Source: Mycteria americana
Taxonomy: Eukaryota; Chordata; Aves; Ciconiiformes; Ciconiidae
Direction: 5' to 3'
DNA: 64,000 nt
Assembly: GCF_035582795.1 (NCBI RefSeq)
Contig: NC_134370.1
Coordinates: 42,023,501 to 42,087,500 of the forward strand
In this document: positions 35,908 through 47,575 of the stretch, piece by piece
Layout: each line of letters begins with the position of its first letter
Numbering within the stretch: the first letter of the stretch is position 1
Notes under the pieces: generated by a model
What the model was told of the DNA's origin: nothing
What the model saw: only the letters and a program-made list of their open reading frames with translations
The model's database searches: none
Made by a program: the position numbers and the translations under genes

Positions 35908-36617
35908 CGTTGTGGGTGGAGTGAGCATGCACTTCACTCGCAAGAGAGAAGTAAAAATATAGTTATTGATACAGAATAGGGAGTGAACAAAGTTCAATGC
36001 GACAGTGATTTAACAAGATCCAATGGCAAGGCACACTTGATCATTTACTGCATAGAGGACAGGGTCAGACAAAACTGTCAGGGAGACCCTCCTGTTGAGT
36101 CATGAGGTTCCAAAAAGGACCCCCTTGCTTTCTAAACTCCTTCTCAGAGAGGAGTCTAGGTGTGGCTAGATCCAGTCCTAGTCCCAGACTTGGTCAACGG
36201 TTTATGTCTAAAGGATTATATGTGCGCAATCAATCCTTTATATCACTTAGCTAAGATTTCAAAGTTTAGCGTGCTATTAGTCACTTACTGAGGATCTGTT
36301 GCGGCAAGGAATCTTTCAACCTCGAGGAGTAACCTTGAGAGGCGTCCCTGCTCAAGGGGAGATCCTGGCGTGCAGCCCGCTGCCGTGCAGGAGAGCTCAC
36401 AGGGCCCTGGGCTGCCCACTATTTAAGGAGTAAGATGATTGACTTATGGTCATATTTGCATATCAGCAAGACCTGTAGATCCCTGCTTCAGGCAGCCCTT
36501 GGCTACTTTGTTGCCATTCTTCCTCAAGGTCCAGCATAAGCTGGATGCATCTACCAGGATGACTCCCACTGATGGTTACTGCTTGTGCAGAGAGCAGGGC
36601 GGTAGCACACCGCCACA
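35908..36617 (-). mobile_element. Second solo LTR of the outer family (710 bp)
   Basis: It is a near copy of 25251-25957 plus 31795-31804, in the same orientation. Its first about 14 bases have diverged (CGTTGTGGG against TGTCACTGG), so the TG end is lost, while the CCACA end is kept. It is flanked by GCATG duplications. Its AATAAA complement has lost one T compared with the left copy, and an internal 7-8-bp difference occurs near 36330. There is no internal retroviral sequence beside it, so it is a solo LTR made by LTR-LTR recombination. Confidence 0.88.
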
Positions 36618-36622
36618 GCATG
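36618..36622. repeat. Target-site duplication GCATG, right copy
   Basis: It directly follows CCACA at the end of the second solo LTR and matches 35903-35907. Confidence 0.8.
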
Positions 36623-38845
36623 CAGTCTGAGGAATTTGAGTAACACCCTCTCCTGGTTTGCTTCAAAAGAAGCTTTCCTTTCTCTTACATGTGGAGTTGC
36701 ACTGGTCCCTCTTTTACGGGCTATTTCAGGAGTTTTCCTGAACTCCCCCCAGGATGGAGACCCCCCTCCTCCCCAGAGACCTGTCCCAGGGCGTGCTACC
36801 CCACATCCAACCTGAACTCCCCGGGCTGCAATCTGGGGCTGAGGCACCTCATTACATCACCTGTTGCTGCCAAGAAAGGTTTGGCTCTGACCTCTCTGTA
36901 ACCAAACAGACTCTGCAAACACCCAGGAACCTGAAGAGGGGTAAAACATCCCAAGCATTTTCTAGATTAATTCTTTCTTTTTTTTCTTTTGACTTTGAGT
37001 GGATTCTTCATACACATATAAAGAAAATAAGATTATTTTCATAGCTCTTTGCTTTCAGCACAAGACTTAAAATGCATTCCCAAAGCAGGATGTGTTAGCA
37101 CCATTTCTCTACCCTCCCTCTCTCTAGGCCTACGCCCTGGGCACCGTTATTGTACTGTGCAGCACTTTTCAACCCTGTATAAAGAAAAGTAAATGAATCT
37201 ACCTTAATGAATGGTAAATCCAACCTACAACTCCCTTTTCCTTTATCCAAGCTAAAAGCATTACTGACACAAACTGATTTTGAGGGGCAAGCAGACAAAA
37301 GTTTGTTACCACAGACTTCAATGGGGAAGTTAAGGATTTTCTAGACAAAAGACTAAGACTCAGCTAACTCCAGCTGAATGCCTCTTTCTGTTAATTTTCC
37401 TTTTGTGTTGCAACTGCTAACGGTGCTAAAAGAAAGACCCTGATGACAAACGTGCCAGTTCATTCCCGTTATTGAAATCTGTGCTCTGAAATGCAGGCAG
37501 GATCAGCTGAGCTCTGGACAAAGCTGCAAAGCGAATCAACATCTTTCCTCTGCAAAGCTCTGTTTGCCATCAGTCTCAGCCTGGTTTTGGGTGCAGCAAA
37601 ACATTTCCAAAAGCATACATGGATTATATGGTTTGTTTGCAAACACGCTGTTTTCCCCGCTGCCTGGAAAGCATGAAAACAGCTAAATACACAAGAGCTA
37701 AAACTAAACAAACTGTGAACGTGGAAAACAGATTTGCAGTCAGTTTGAGTGTGAGATTTATGGACAACTGGTATGGACTGCCCTTGCTACCATAACCATG
37801 ATGAACTTTTGACATGGCTGCAGACTTTGGGGAGGACAGAACAAGCATCTGTCTTCATTTTAGTGCTGAAGGGATCTAGGAGTTAATGCTTGATATTTGC
37901 TTCTCCTCTTGTGTGAGGGTATTGGCAAGTACAAGAATCTCTCTGGCTGCCTAGTGCCTTACCATCTCTCAAATCTAGATGAGAAGAAAGCAAAGCTTCA
38001 CAAAATAGGGCAGCAAAGAGCACACAGAGAAGAAAAGTGAGCCAGCAGTGAGTTGTTACCTTCTGTGGAAAAAAAAAGTGACAAAGTTAACTAGTCCAGA
38101 TAAGAGAGAAATTTTGAATGGAACTTAAAGTGCCTCCAAACTTCTTGGAGGCCCTAAGAAATATCTGTAAAACAGCCTTTTACATCCATTGGCAGATAAA
38201 AGTTAATGTGGCCTAGGTTTTTCTAATGATAATGTGGGTGATCAACACTTTTTTAAAGAAAAGAAAATAGAAAATGTAGAAGGAATTTAAAAGCAGTATC
38301 ATAAGTATAATTTACTGCCTTAGGATTGAGAGAAATGTTACCAGACAACATTTTATTTACTGAATCTATTAAAAAGGTGGCTTGGTCATGAAGAAAATCT
38401 GTCTCAGATGACTGTTGTAATTTTAGAAAGCTGCTGACCAGCCGTGACTGTACATCTGCTGAATAAATTGGCAGGCTGCCCTTATTTCCAGTTCTTTATT
38501 CCGAATGATTTAACAAGATACGGCTTTGAATGCAGCATGGTACAGTTGGATTTGTTTCACGCCAACTCCTGATGCTGCATTTTTCTGAAGCTCTTTCAGA
38601 GCTTTTCCATCCCTCTTTTCATGTGGGGATGGATGGCACTGGTCGGGGGAGGTCACACTGTCGGCATTGTCACTGTAACATCCATGTTGTCTTGGGCAAG
38701 AAGCTTGGTTGTAAAAGCGTGCTACAGGCTTGAACCTCTGGTTGGAAGCAAAGTAAGAGAACAGGGCACAGGACCAAAGCATCCTGTCTCACTGAGCTCG
38801 GTATCTGCCATCAGAGGCAGGCAAACCATCTCGTTCCTCTCACCA
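36623..38845. other. Non-coding stretch
   Basis: No supported exon. A T-rich tract lies at about 36970-36990. Candidate frames are short and not supported by splice sites or domains. Confidence 0.5.
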
Positions 38846-38849
38846 AGCT

Positions 38850-39410
38850 TGGTAAATTTATCTTGAGGTCAGCTAGGTCATTTACTCTTACTGGTGGAAG
38901 GCTGTTCCCAAAGCTGCCCTTTCCAGATTAGAAACCTCCTAACGTCCAGCCCACGTTTACTCATGTCCAGTTTGCACCCCTCTGTGTGTCCTCTTGTAAG
39001 ACATGCACCACCCCAGCAGCGCTTCTGTGCAACTTCTGCACTTGGGTGAATGTGACTGTGGATGGCCAGTGCTGCGTACGCAGCTTCCCAGATGTGATCA
39101 CAGCAGTATTCACGGTGGGTAGCATTAATCTTTCCCTATCTCTACTGATAATGTCTCTTCTGACCTGACTTAAACTCATATTTGCCATTACGTGCCTATG
39201 CCGCATGGATGGCTCACAGTTGCCTGGAGATCAGCCTGTCTGTTTAAGCCTTTCTCTTCCTTTGTTATGTTGAGCGGATGAGTTTGCAGCAGAAATCCCT
39301 GTCGTTTGCTACAAGAGCACAGTTTGTCACTGTTAAATTTCAGCCCATCTCCGACTGGTTGTTCTCTGTACTTGGGTCACTGCCAAGCCTTAAGCTGTTA
39401 GAAAACTTCA
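38850..39410 (-). mobile_element. Ancient CR1 copy, antisense to the plus strand
   Basis: The plus strand reads words typical of antisense CR1 ORF2: GATTAGAAACCTCCTAACGT, then CATGTCCAGTTTGCACCCCT, and later CACTGTTAAATTTCAGCCCA. The order and spacing match the family, and the copy is heavily mutated. No usable frame remains. Ends are approximate. Confidence 0.65.
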
Positions 39411-42400
39411 TTATTATGGCCTTCTTCCAGCCACCCAAGCCCAAATCCAGTCTCACAGAACCATAAAAAAAAGGTTGCCACTGGATTAATTATTACACTT
39501 GCCAATTCTTTCATGATTCAGTATTCTAACTAGTCCCTTGCCTTGAGCATGTTACGTTTGAGCTTTTTTTCTGCCTTCTATTTGGTGAAAATACAACCCA
39601 GAAATTTACCTTTTCCATATATAGAGCACACATCCACACTGAGTAGTTTCTCTCCTCCTCTTACTTATGTGGAAAAAGAAATTTATTATTTATTTTTACT
39701 CTTGGAAAACCCAATTTGGCTCAATTTTGAGGGTTTCTAAATTTATCTCTGCGTTTTTCAAAACTCCAAGCCATTCCATGGCCTGAGTGCGTTTACTGTA
39801 TGGGATCACAGTGCTCAAGAACTGGAGGGGCTTGACATGCTGCAGAAAGACAAGCCACATAATTATGGAGTTGTGATGCTGATGGAGTTGCCCACACAGG
39901 GTGAAGCCACACTGCAAGACCAGAAACTCTGCTTGTAAAGAGGTCAAACCACTTATGATCACCAAAGGTTTCTATATTTTCTGTGAGAACAAGCCATGTG
40001 ACACACAGCCTCATTACAACATAGCCGCCCTGATAAAGCCGTTTAAACCATATCATGCCAGAAGGGAGACCTGAGCTGTGATCCCAGGCATGTTATAGCA
40101 CTCAGGGTTTCCGAGCGCGCCATGTTCCCCATACGTGACCAAATGGGACTGATATCCCAAGTGCTGGGTAGCTAACTGAAAAAGCAGAGTGGCGAAAGGC
40201 CACAAGAACAGAGATGTAAGCAGAGTTATGGAGATGTAGTCGTACTCGGGGTTAATTAAGGTCAAGGATGGCCTTTCCTGTCAGCAAGCAGGTGGTGGCT
40301 CCACCCTAATTATAAGCCCTTTAAACGAACTAGCCAGATGGAAAAGCAGGCCCCGGGGAGCTTAGGAAAAGACTTTGACCTCAACCTCAAGGAGATTACA
40401 TTGAGCAGCTCTAAAGCAGCCACCCTTCGCAATAGAAGGGAAGGACTGGAAAGGTGATCCCCAGACCAAGCAGCCCAGTCGTAGACCTCCCACTGACAAC
40501 TGTTGACAAGTTGCAGTGCTGCAAGTCCCAAACTGGGGTGACATGCAAGTCAGATAGCAACCAAAAGTATTAGAAGGTGGTCCCTCTCTCTCCATTAGGA
40601 TAGAATGCATGAGATCTGAACTCAACCCTTTCTGCGGAAAGCAATAATGATCAGTGCATGCATTGTTCCTTTTCCAGTTCTCAGATTGCTAACCAAAATG
40701 TGGCATCAGCTAAAGAAAACATCATCACCGTCTGTTCCTTGAAAGTAAAGAAAATGAAAGGACAGGTTGCATGAGAAAGAAAGCAGAACACAAAATTAGA
40801 GGCCAACGCTTTCTCCCCCCTGGACCACGTACTTACTTAATATCATTGGTTTTAAAAACACTATATGGAGAGCTGAAACCTAGAACCGTTCCTCACTTTT
40901 ACAGCTACAGGCAGTGAATTCTGTACTATTTGAATTATCTGAATGCTCAGACTGGCAACAGGAGCAGTTTCTTCGCTCCTGAAAAGAACAGCTAATAACA
41001 TACACTCAGCTGGGGACATATTAAAATATGTTTTCTCTGCCCTTTGACTGCTAAAGAAATATATTGCCATTAATGGTAATTACAGGCCATTAAAGCACTG
41101 AGGAACAGGAAGGCTTTATAAGAAAAAAGGTGTTTTCAGAAGAGGTTAGTGCATTAACTTTCTCAGTTGCATTTCGAATATAGCTTGGTTTGGAAATGGA
41201 TGCACCTCTAAGGAAAATCCATAGAAGAAGCAGAAGTAAGGAAATTATTCAGGACAGTTCTTTGAAACTGATTTGACTGTACTGTAAGAGAACAAAAAAA
41301 TGCTAGTGAATGGAAATGTGACTTATGAATTAACCACCCCCAGCATCACCATACTTGAAGATGGAAAGAAACGAAAAAGATAAAGGAGAACAAAAGAGGG
41401 AACAATTTGATACAGTTGCATTTGGAGCAGGCGTGTTTGTAATGTTTTTTGGCTTCTAATTTAAACATTAAAAAGACACAACAAGGACCAAAAAAGGACA
41501 TCACAATACTTATGGAGGGTGAAAATGGCAACTTGGCTGCAATGTAAATGCTTTGTCCAGAGTTTCGGGGTATGAACTGGAGCTGTTCTCCAGAGAGAAG
41601 ATAATGCTCTATGGGAGGAAAAGCTTTGAAGGAGGAAAACTGGTATTTTCAGCACCCAGAGGCTGCACTTGACTAAGTGGCATGAGGCAGATTGGTACCT
41701 AACCAATTTCTAACTCATTTGGCCTGTTTGTCTCTGACACATCATGGAGCTATCTGAGCAACGATGTTCACATACCTCAACTTACTCTGTGTAGGCGCCA
41801 GGCGTCTGAGTCATCTGGTCTTTCTTTATTTCTGAAGGTGACAAATGCCCTGCACAGAAGTTCTGGAAAGAGCCCTGCTTCATGTGCAACCATTCGAATA
41901 ATGCAACATTTTCAGCAGAGAGCAGCACTCAAAAATTTCCTATGTGACCAGAGGCCACAAAGGCCTCTATGGACTCAGACTCCATCAAATATGAAATATT
42001 GTAAAAGCAGGTCTTTCTCTTAATGTTTTCAAAAACATACTAAGAAGGGGAAATAATTAGAGGTGACTCCTCATAGAACAGTATGTTATTGATAAGTTTT
42101 TTCAATGTCTTAATAGTTACATAGAAAAAATCCTGTGAAAACCATTCAAAATACTTAACTGAACAATTTAATGTGATATGATAGGATGTGACTTTAATGT
42201 GATGTGATAGCAGCAAGTAAGGGATCACAGTGGGGGGTAACTGTCTTCACTTGATAATTCAGGACATAGAATTCCCTTTCTGGAATGGAAACTGTGATCA
42301 CAAATCATTTTTTATTTAATTATGTTTTAAATTAGCATTTTTAAAATCTGAAGATTTACAATCTCTAACAAAAAACTCTATGACACACATAAGCTCATGT

Positions 42401-45095
42401 GCACACTGCTGTGATATGCAAAGTCATTTTCCTACTAAAACCAATTAGAGATTCGTTACAGTGAATAATTATGTAAAGATGGGATTTATATTTTTCTTGG
42501 TATTTTATAAAACACCCTCAACAGGTTTCAAAACAACCTAAGACAGTATTTTCTGAAAACTGCACTGCAGATAGTTTCATGCTGATTTTGTTATAAAAGA
42601 TGACATGCTAGAAATGACTTGTGGTTAGATATGCCTAACATAAACTAAAGAAGATCATATGAAATTATGATGGAGCATTTGCATTTTTTCCCCTCTGGAC
42701 CTCTTTTCAAACTGAAATCCAAATCTTGAAATGCTTACTTGCAAATTTAGTCCAGCCTTGTAAAACTGGAAAGCTCCCAGAAATAATTTTTGACAAACCA
42801 TTTACATCTAAAAGAGCTGTACTAGACAAATGATCAAAACACTTTTGTTTGTCTCACTAATTTTGAATTACCACTGTTTTATAGTAAATAGTGTCCTTTT
42901 TTTTTAAACAATAACTAGTTATTAGCCTCGCCTTCTTGCACAAACTTGTATTTCTATAAACTTCTGTTTAACCTGAGCCCTTTCCAGCACAGCTCCATGA
43001 CCAGTGAAATGCATATGTAATCATTAAGAGTTTGTTTACCTGCTTAATGTGCTAGCAATTAAAATGAGGCACAGTGGGTGTTCCACCTCTCCACTGGGGA
43101 GATTGTCTTCTAAATCACCATGGGATTGTTCCCCTTTCTTTCAGATCCTTTAGTGTAGCTTAAAGACAGCAGTAGGTTCTTGGTGATACATGCAATGATA
43201 GAAACTGGTATGAAGAACACTGGTGTAAAATCAGCTTGTGCATGGAAACACTCCTTGGATTATTTTAAATAGGAAATAAAAGTCTAGGAACTGGCCATAT
43301 CCCATGCAGAACTGGAAACACACTGTTAGGTTTGTATGTGTTTGTTGAAAACGATCTTTTGTGTCCTGATAGAGAATCAGACTTTGCTCCTCTTTCCTGA
43401 AGTTACCATTTCGAATACTTCTGATCTCTAAAGAGGAGACAGAAATTTAACTTAGGTTACGAGTGCCAAACCTGTCTGCCTCTCAGCACTGTATTTGTTT
43501 GGTACTTACCTACAACTGCCTGGAGACCCCAGTGCAGGAAAAGCAGCAAGCTGTGCAAGGCTCAGACGAACAGGCCACGAACAGCGACAGAAACAATGCG
43601 CTGTGACCAAGATGCAGCTGAAACAGAGCCTCAACAGAACAACTGAGTGCATTACCTCTCAAGTAAGATTAATTTGTTGACAGCTGACATACATGCTGCT
43701 AGGTATTAAAGAGATCACAAATCCAACCCCTTATTGGTTGCATCTCTATGAAACATATAGAACAAAATCCTTGCTGTCAACAATTTTTTCTAGATACCCT
43801 AAAAGTCTCCATTATGCTTGGTAAGAAGCAACCTTTCACACTATAGAGGGTTGAGCCAAAGCCTTCAGCAAGACAATTTACTTTGCATACTGTACTATTT
43901 CCTTTCCCAAAGCCACCAGGAAACATGGCAAGTAGCCCTGCACGATATCACTGTGAGACAGCTAAGTCACACCACTCTGGTTTAACACAGAGAGCCCAGA
44001 AGCTTTAAGACACTTACTTATTCCTATGCTTTTCTTTCTCCTTTCTCTCTCAGCTTTAAAGGCTTTGCCTATCCTAACTGTTTGAGCCTTTGCATATCAT
44101 TCAGTAACACTTTGTTTTGTTTATTGATGAGATGGGAGACAGGTGAGATACATACTTTCCAACAGAATTTCACTAGTGGACTAAATATACCATGAAAACC
44201 TATTTATTCAGTGAAAATTCTCAACTGTATAAGCAACAGCCTGACTGTGTAGGCAGAGACTAAAGTACCTGATCTTTCTGTGTTTAAACATAGGTCTCCC
44301 CAGGACATGCTGTGGGCCAAAAGCTAAGCCCTTTTCCTGAGACTTGAGATGTTTTTGTTAACCTCAAGCCTTGCTTCTCCTACAAATAACTCAGTTTCCT
44401 TAGTTACAAGCTGATACCTATTTAGTAGTGAGGGTTTTCTTGAAAACAGTTATCATCAGCACGGGGGATGTTTTGCTTACACTTTTGCCCAAGCTGCTTT
44501 ATAACCCGATACGTCACCAGCGTGCTCAGGCTTTTCCACAGGATGCATCTTTTTATTCCTTGCTTTTCTAAGCCTTTCTAAGCTTTTCTGGATAGGTCAT
44601 TACAATGCCATCATGCCGTGCCGCCAGCGATGCCAGTGGGATGTGAAGCTTATAACCAGTACTGGTGGCTCTCTGGACACCGCTTCTGGCTGGAAGTGTC
44701 CCCGGCTGCAAACTTCATGCTCCCACTCATTTGACTTTTCCACAGCTGCGTATTTCCACCTGAACCCGCTCCTGCGGGGAACGCATAAGCCATGTTAAAA
44801 AACCCTGATGCCCTGCACTGCCCTTGACCTGCAGTGCGGATGCAACCCACGATCCCCCTTGCAGCAACGCTGCCTGTACTTTCAAGTGGAATTCAACAGC
44901 TTTTGGGCAAAAAGAGCCAAAAACACCCTTGAAAGCCCTTCTCAGCTTTGCTTCCCGAACAGATCAGCAGGTGTGGAGAACAATGATGCAGCCCATGTTG
45001 GGAGGCCAAGTCCTGCCAAAGCAGGCACAAGGGGGGATGAGGATCAGGATCTTCAGCATTGTGAGGTACCATAAATGGGTCAAAATGGCATTTTT
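39411..45095. other. Gene-poor stretch upstream of MINPP1
   Basis: Mostly AT-rich, with no exon I can support on either strand and no recognisable LTR. GC content rises from about 44.6 kb as the MINPP1 promoter region begins. Distal regulatory elements of MINPP1 may lie here, but none can be named from sequence alone. Confidence 0.5.
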
Positions 45096-45099
45096 TTTC

Positions 45100-46350
45100 C
45101 TACGTGGTTGAAGTCCTGAGGGGAAATAGCCCAAGCTGAGGGGAGCCACCTTAATCTGAGGGGAGCTGCCCCCTTGTCTGGCAGGTGGCCACCCGAGGCA
45201 AGCATAAGGCAGGGACGAGAATCGGGGGCTTTAGTGTCCTGAGGAGCCATAAGTAGGTAAAAAAGGCGGGGTTTTAACACACGGGTGCAGCCCTGATTGA
45301 GGTACCCGGCCTGAAAGGAGCGGCCGCCCTGAGCGAGGCGGAAGCCCGAAGGGGAGCCACACGCTCCCCTCCGGGCCTCCACCTCCCCCCAGCCTCACCC
45401 GGGGCAGCCCCCCTGTCTGCCTATGAGCTGCCCGGGTTGAGGCGCGACCCCTGAGGCGCAAGGAAAGCCAGACGAGGCAGCTCCGCTCCGCCTCTTCCTG
45501 CGGGAGCTGTGCAGTTGCTGCCATGGCGCCGCGCCGGGCAGGCGCTGCGCTCCTCGTTCTGGCGCTGCTGCTGGTGGTGGCGAGCGCGGGGTTGAGCGGC
45601 TACTTCGGCACCAAGTCCCGCTACGAGGAGGTGAACCCGCACCTGGTGTGCGACCCGCTGTCGCTGGGTCCCGCCGCGGTCGGGTCGCGGCTGCCCGCCG
45701 CCTGCGCGCCGCTGCAGCTCCGCGCCTTGCTCCGCCACGGCACCCGCTACCCTACGGCCGGGCAGATCCGCCGCCTGGGCGAGCTGCACGCCCGCCTCCT
45801 CCGCCGCCCCGCCGCCGCAGCAGCAGCCTGCCCCACTGCCGCCGACCTGGCCGCCTGGCAGATGTGGTACGAGGAGAGCCTCGACGGGCGGCTGGCGCCG
45901 CAGGGCCGGCGCGACATGGAGCACCTGGCCCGCCGCTTGGCCGCCCGCTTCCCTGCCCTCTTCGCTGCCCGCCGCCGCCTGGTGCTGGCCAGCAGCTCCA
46001 AGCACCGCTGCCTGCAGAGCGGTGCCGCCTTCCGCCGCGGCCTCGGGCCTTCCCTCAGCCTCGGCAGAGATGGTAAGCCCGGAACCGCCCCCGCCTTCCC
46101 TTGAGGGACCCGCAGCGCTCCCTGAGGGAGCCCCAGCGCCCTCCCCGCTGCCCCGGGGCTGAGAGAAGCCGTGAGGCCAGTCCCATGCCCCCCATCCCCA
46201 GGCTGAGGGGGACCCTGCACCCCGCGTCCCCTCCCCTAGGGACACCGATGTGGTGGGGGGACTGTCCCCGGGAGGGGTGTCTGGGTGGCCGGGCCCCAGT
46301 ACCCTTGGGGACGGCGATGCTTCCCTTGGCTGCGTCCCTGAGGCCCGCGT
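45100..46350 (+). promoter_or_regulatory. CpG-island promoter of MINPP1
   Basis: GC and CpG density rise from about 45.1 kb and remain high through exon 1 and intron 1. No TATA box is apparent, consistent with a housekeeping-type promoter. A CTTCCTGCGG ETS-like site lies about 30 bp before the start codon. The 45110-45190 part and intron 1 (about 46105-46210) contain several CTGAGGGG words, also seen in the 14.6-15.0 kb minisatellite. The transcription start is not determinable by eye but should lie within about 200 bp upstream of 45523. Confidence 0.75.
45523..46072 (+). CDS. MINPP1: MINPP1 exon 1 (multiple inositol polyphosphate phosphatase 1)
   Basis: MINPP1 is an ER-lumen histidine acid phosphatase that removes phosphates from InsP6, InsP5 and related inositol polyphosphates. 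It also has 2,3-bisphosphoglycerate phosphatase activity. Exon 1 starts at an ATG in strong Kozak context (GCTGCCATGG) and encodes 183 residues plus one base. A hydrophobic signal peptide spans residues about 7-25. The catalytic RHGTRYPT motif is at 71-78, containing the phosphohistidine nucleophile, and the conserved SSKHRC motif is at 158-163. An alanine run at about 97-102 lies in a loop that is variable between species. The donor is GATG followed by GTAAGC at 46073. The extremely GC-rich antisense frame over the same DNA is a shadow. Confidence 0.97.
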
Positions 46351-46360
46351 TTGCTTTCAG

Positions 46361-46549
46361 AGGTGGAGGTTGAAGTTAATGATTCCTTGATGCGGTTTTT
46401 CGATCACTGCGCCAAGTTTGTTGCCTTGGTGGAAGAGAACGATGCGGCGATGTGCCAGGTGAATGCCTTCAAAGAGGGGCCGGAGATGAGGATGGTCTTG
46501 GAGAAGGTCGCGAGTGCCTTGTGTTTGCCAGTGGAGGAGCTGAACGCAG
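46361..46549 (+). CDS. MINPP1: MINPP1 exon 2
   Basis: The acceptor TTTGCTTTCAG ends at 46360 and the donor GCAG followed by GTAATG begins at 46550, giving 189 bases. Spliced to exon 1 the frame is continuous. It encodes the segment with [15 protein letters not shown] and [15 protein letters not shown], closely matching the mammalian protein over the same region. This part belongs to the alpha domain that covers the substrate pocket. The acidic EVEVEV start right after the junction replaces a longer linker in human MINPP1. Intron 1 is only 288 bp. Confidence 0.95.
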
Positions 46550-47477
46550 GTAATGAATGCCTGTCACAGGTGGCTTCGGCTCTGAGTCTGGCTGAGAACA
46601 ACTTCCGAGACACTGTGTAGTTATGCAGAATAGATAATTTAAAATATGCTGTAAATTGGAGACGCAGTCTCTAATTAAATGCATAAGGCTGCAGATGTGT
46701 ATTGGTGTTGCAGTAATGAATGCTTGTTAGTCAGTGGTCAGATGAAAAAGATGTTTGAAAATATCTTTTGTACAGATGAAATCAACTTTGTTTGGAGGGA
46801 TACAAGTGTGTTATTCTTTTAATTCTGCTTTGCTGAGCAGATGTAGCTTTTGTAAAACCTGTTATAATTCAAACGCACAAATAACCTCAGGAAGAGGTGG
46901 ACAGTAGGTGGTCTGTGTTGTAACTTCACTTGTCCAGAAGAGAAGTGCCAGGTTTCCCTGTGTGGTCAGGTGGTGGGGGAGCCCCCCCAAATAGGTGTTG
47001 CTGTCTTTTTCCAGCATGTCCCTAAAGCCGCGATCCCAAAGTTGCAGCATGCTGCTGTTCAAACTCAGCCTCTAACGTGGAGGATGAGTAGTGGTAGTCA
47101 AAGACTGCTGTGTGTTGACAGACATGCCTTCCTTGTACTGCCTCTTCTGTCCTTTGTGGTGTTGAGGACGCACTAGCGATCAACACCTATAGCATGTACA
47201 TCAGCAGACATGCAGCATTTAATGTGAAATGCTCTTGTTTCCCCCTTGTAGCAATGTAATGGAAAAGCTTGCAGTTTCAAATTTGGATTCTGCTCAATAA
47301 TTCTGTTGAAAACTGCTCACTTTTGATGCTTGGCCTTTGGACTGGTGATTATTTATTGGATTACATTTTTTGCATTGCTAAATTGTAATTACATTTTGTT
47401 TTAGAGGCAAGTTGAGGGAAAGTTGCTACTCGTGTAGCAGTGGTTTATCTTTTGCTTGCTTGTTGGATTTATTGCAG

Positions 47478-47575
47478 ATCTTGTTCAAGTGGCTTTTCTC
47501 ACCTGCTCATATGAGTTGGCTATAAAAAATGTGACCTCCCCATGGTGTTCACTCTTCAGTGAAGAAGATGCCAAG
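47478..47575 (+). CDS. MINPP1: MINPP1 exon 3
   Basis: It follows an acceptor ending ATTGCAG at 47477 and ends at AAG before GTAGGT, 98 bases. It completes the Asp codon begun in exon 2 and encodes the [19 protein letters not shown] and [13 protein letters not shown] segments. These align with the mammalian protein, including the conserved SPWC cysteine. Phase leaves a complete codon at the end. Intron 2 is 928 bp. Confidence 0.95.

Noticed and set aside
25251-36617. One 11-kb provirus with LTRs at 25251 and 35908
   Set aside because: Each LTR has its own 5-bp duplication (GCTGG, GCATG), and the DNA between 31810 and 35902 shows no retroviral sequence.
45421-46245. Minus-strand 274-codon frame over MINPP1 exon 1
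   Set aside because: A GC-rich shadow frame. The plus strand encodes the conserved phosphatase with splice sites.
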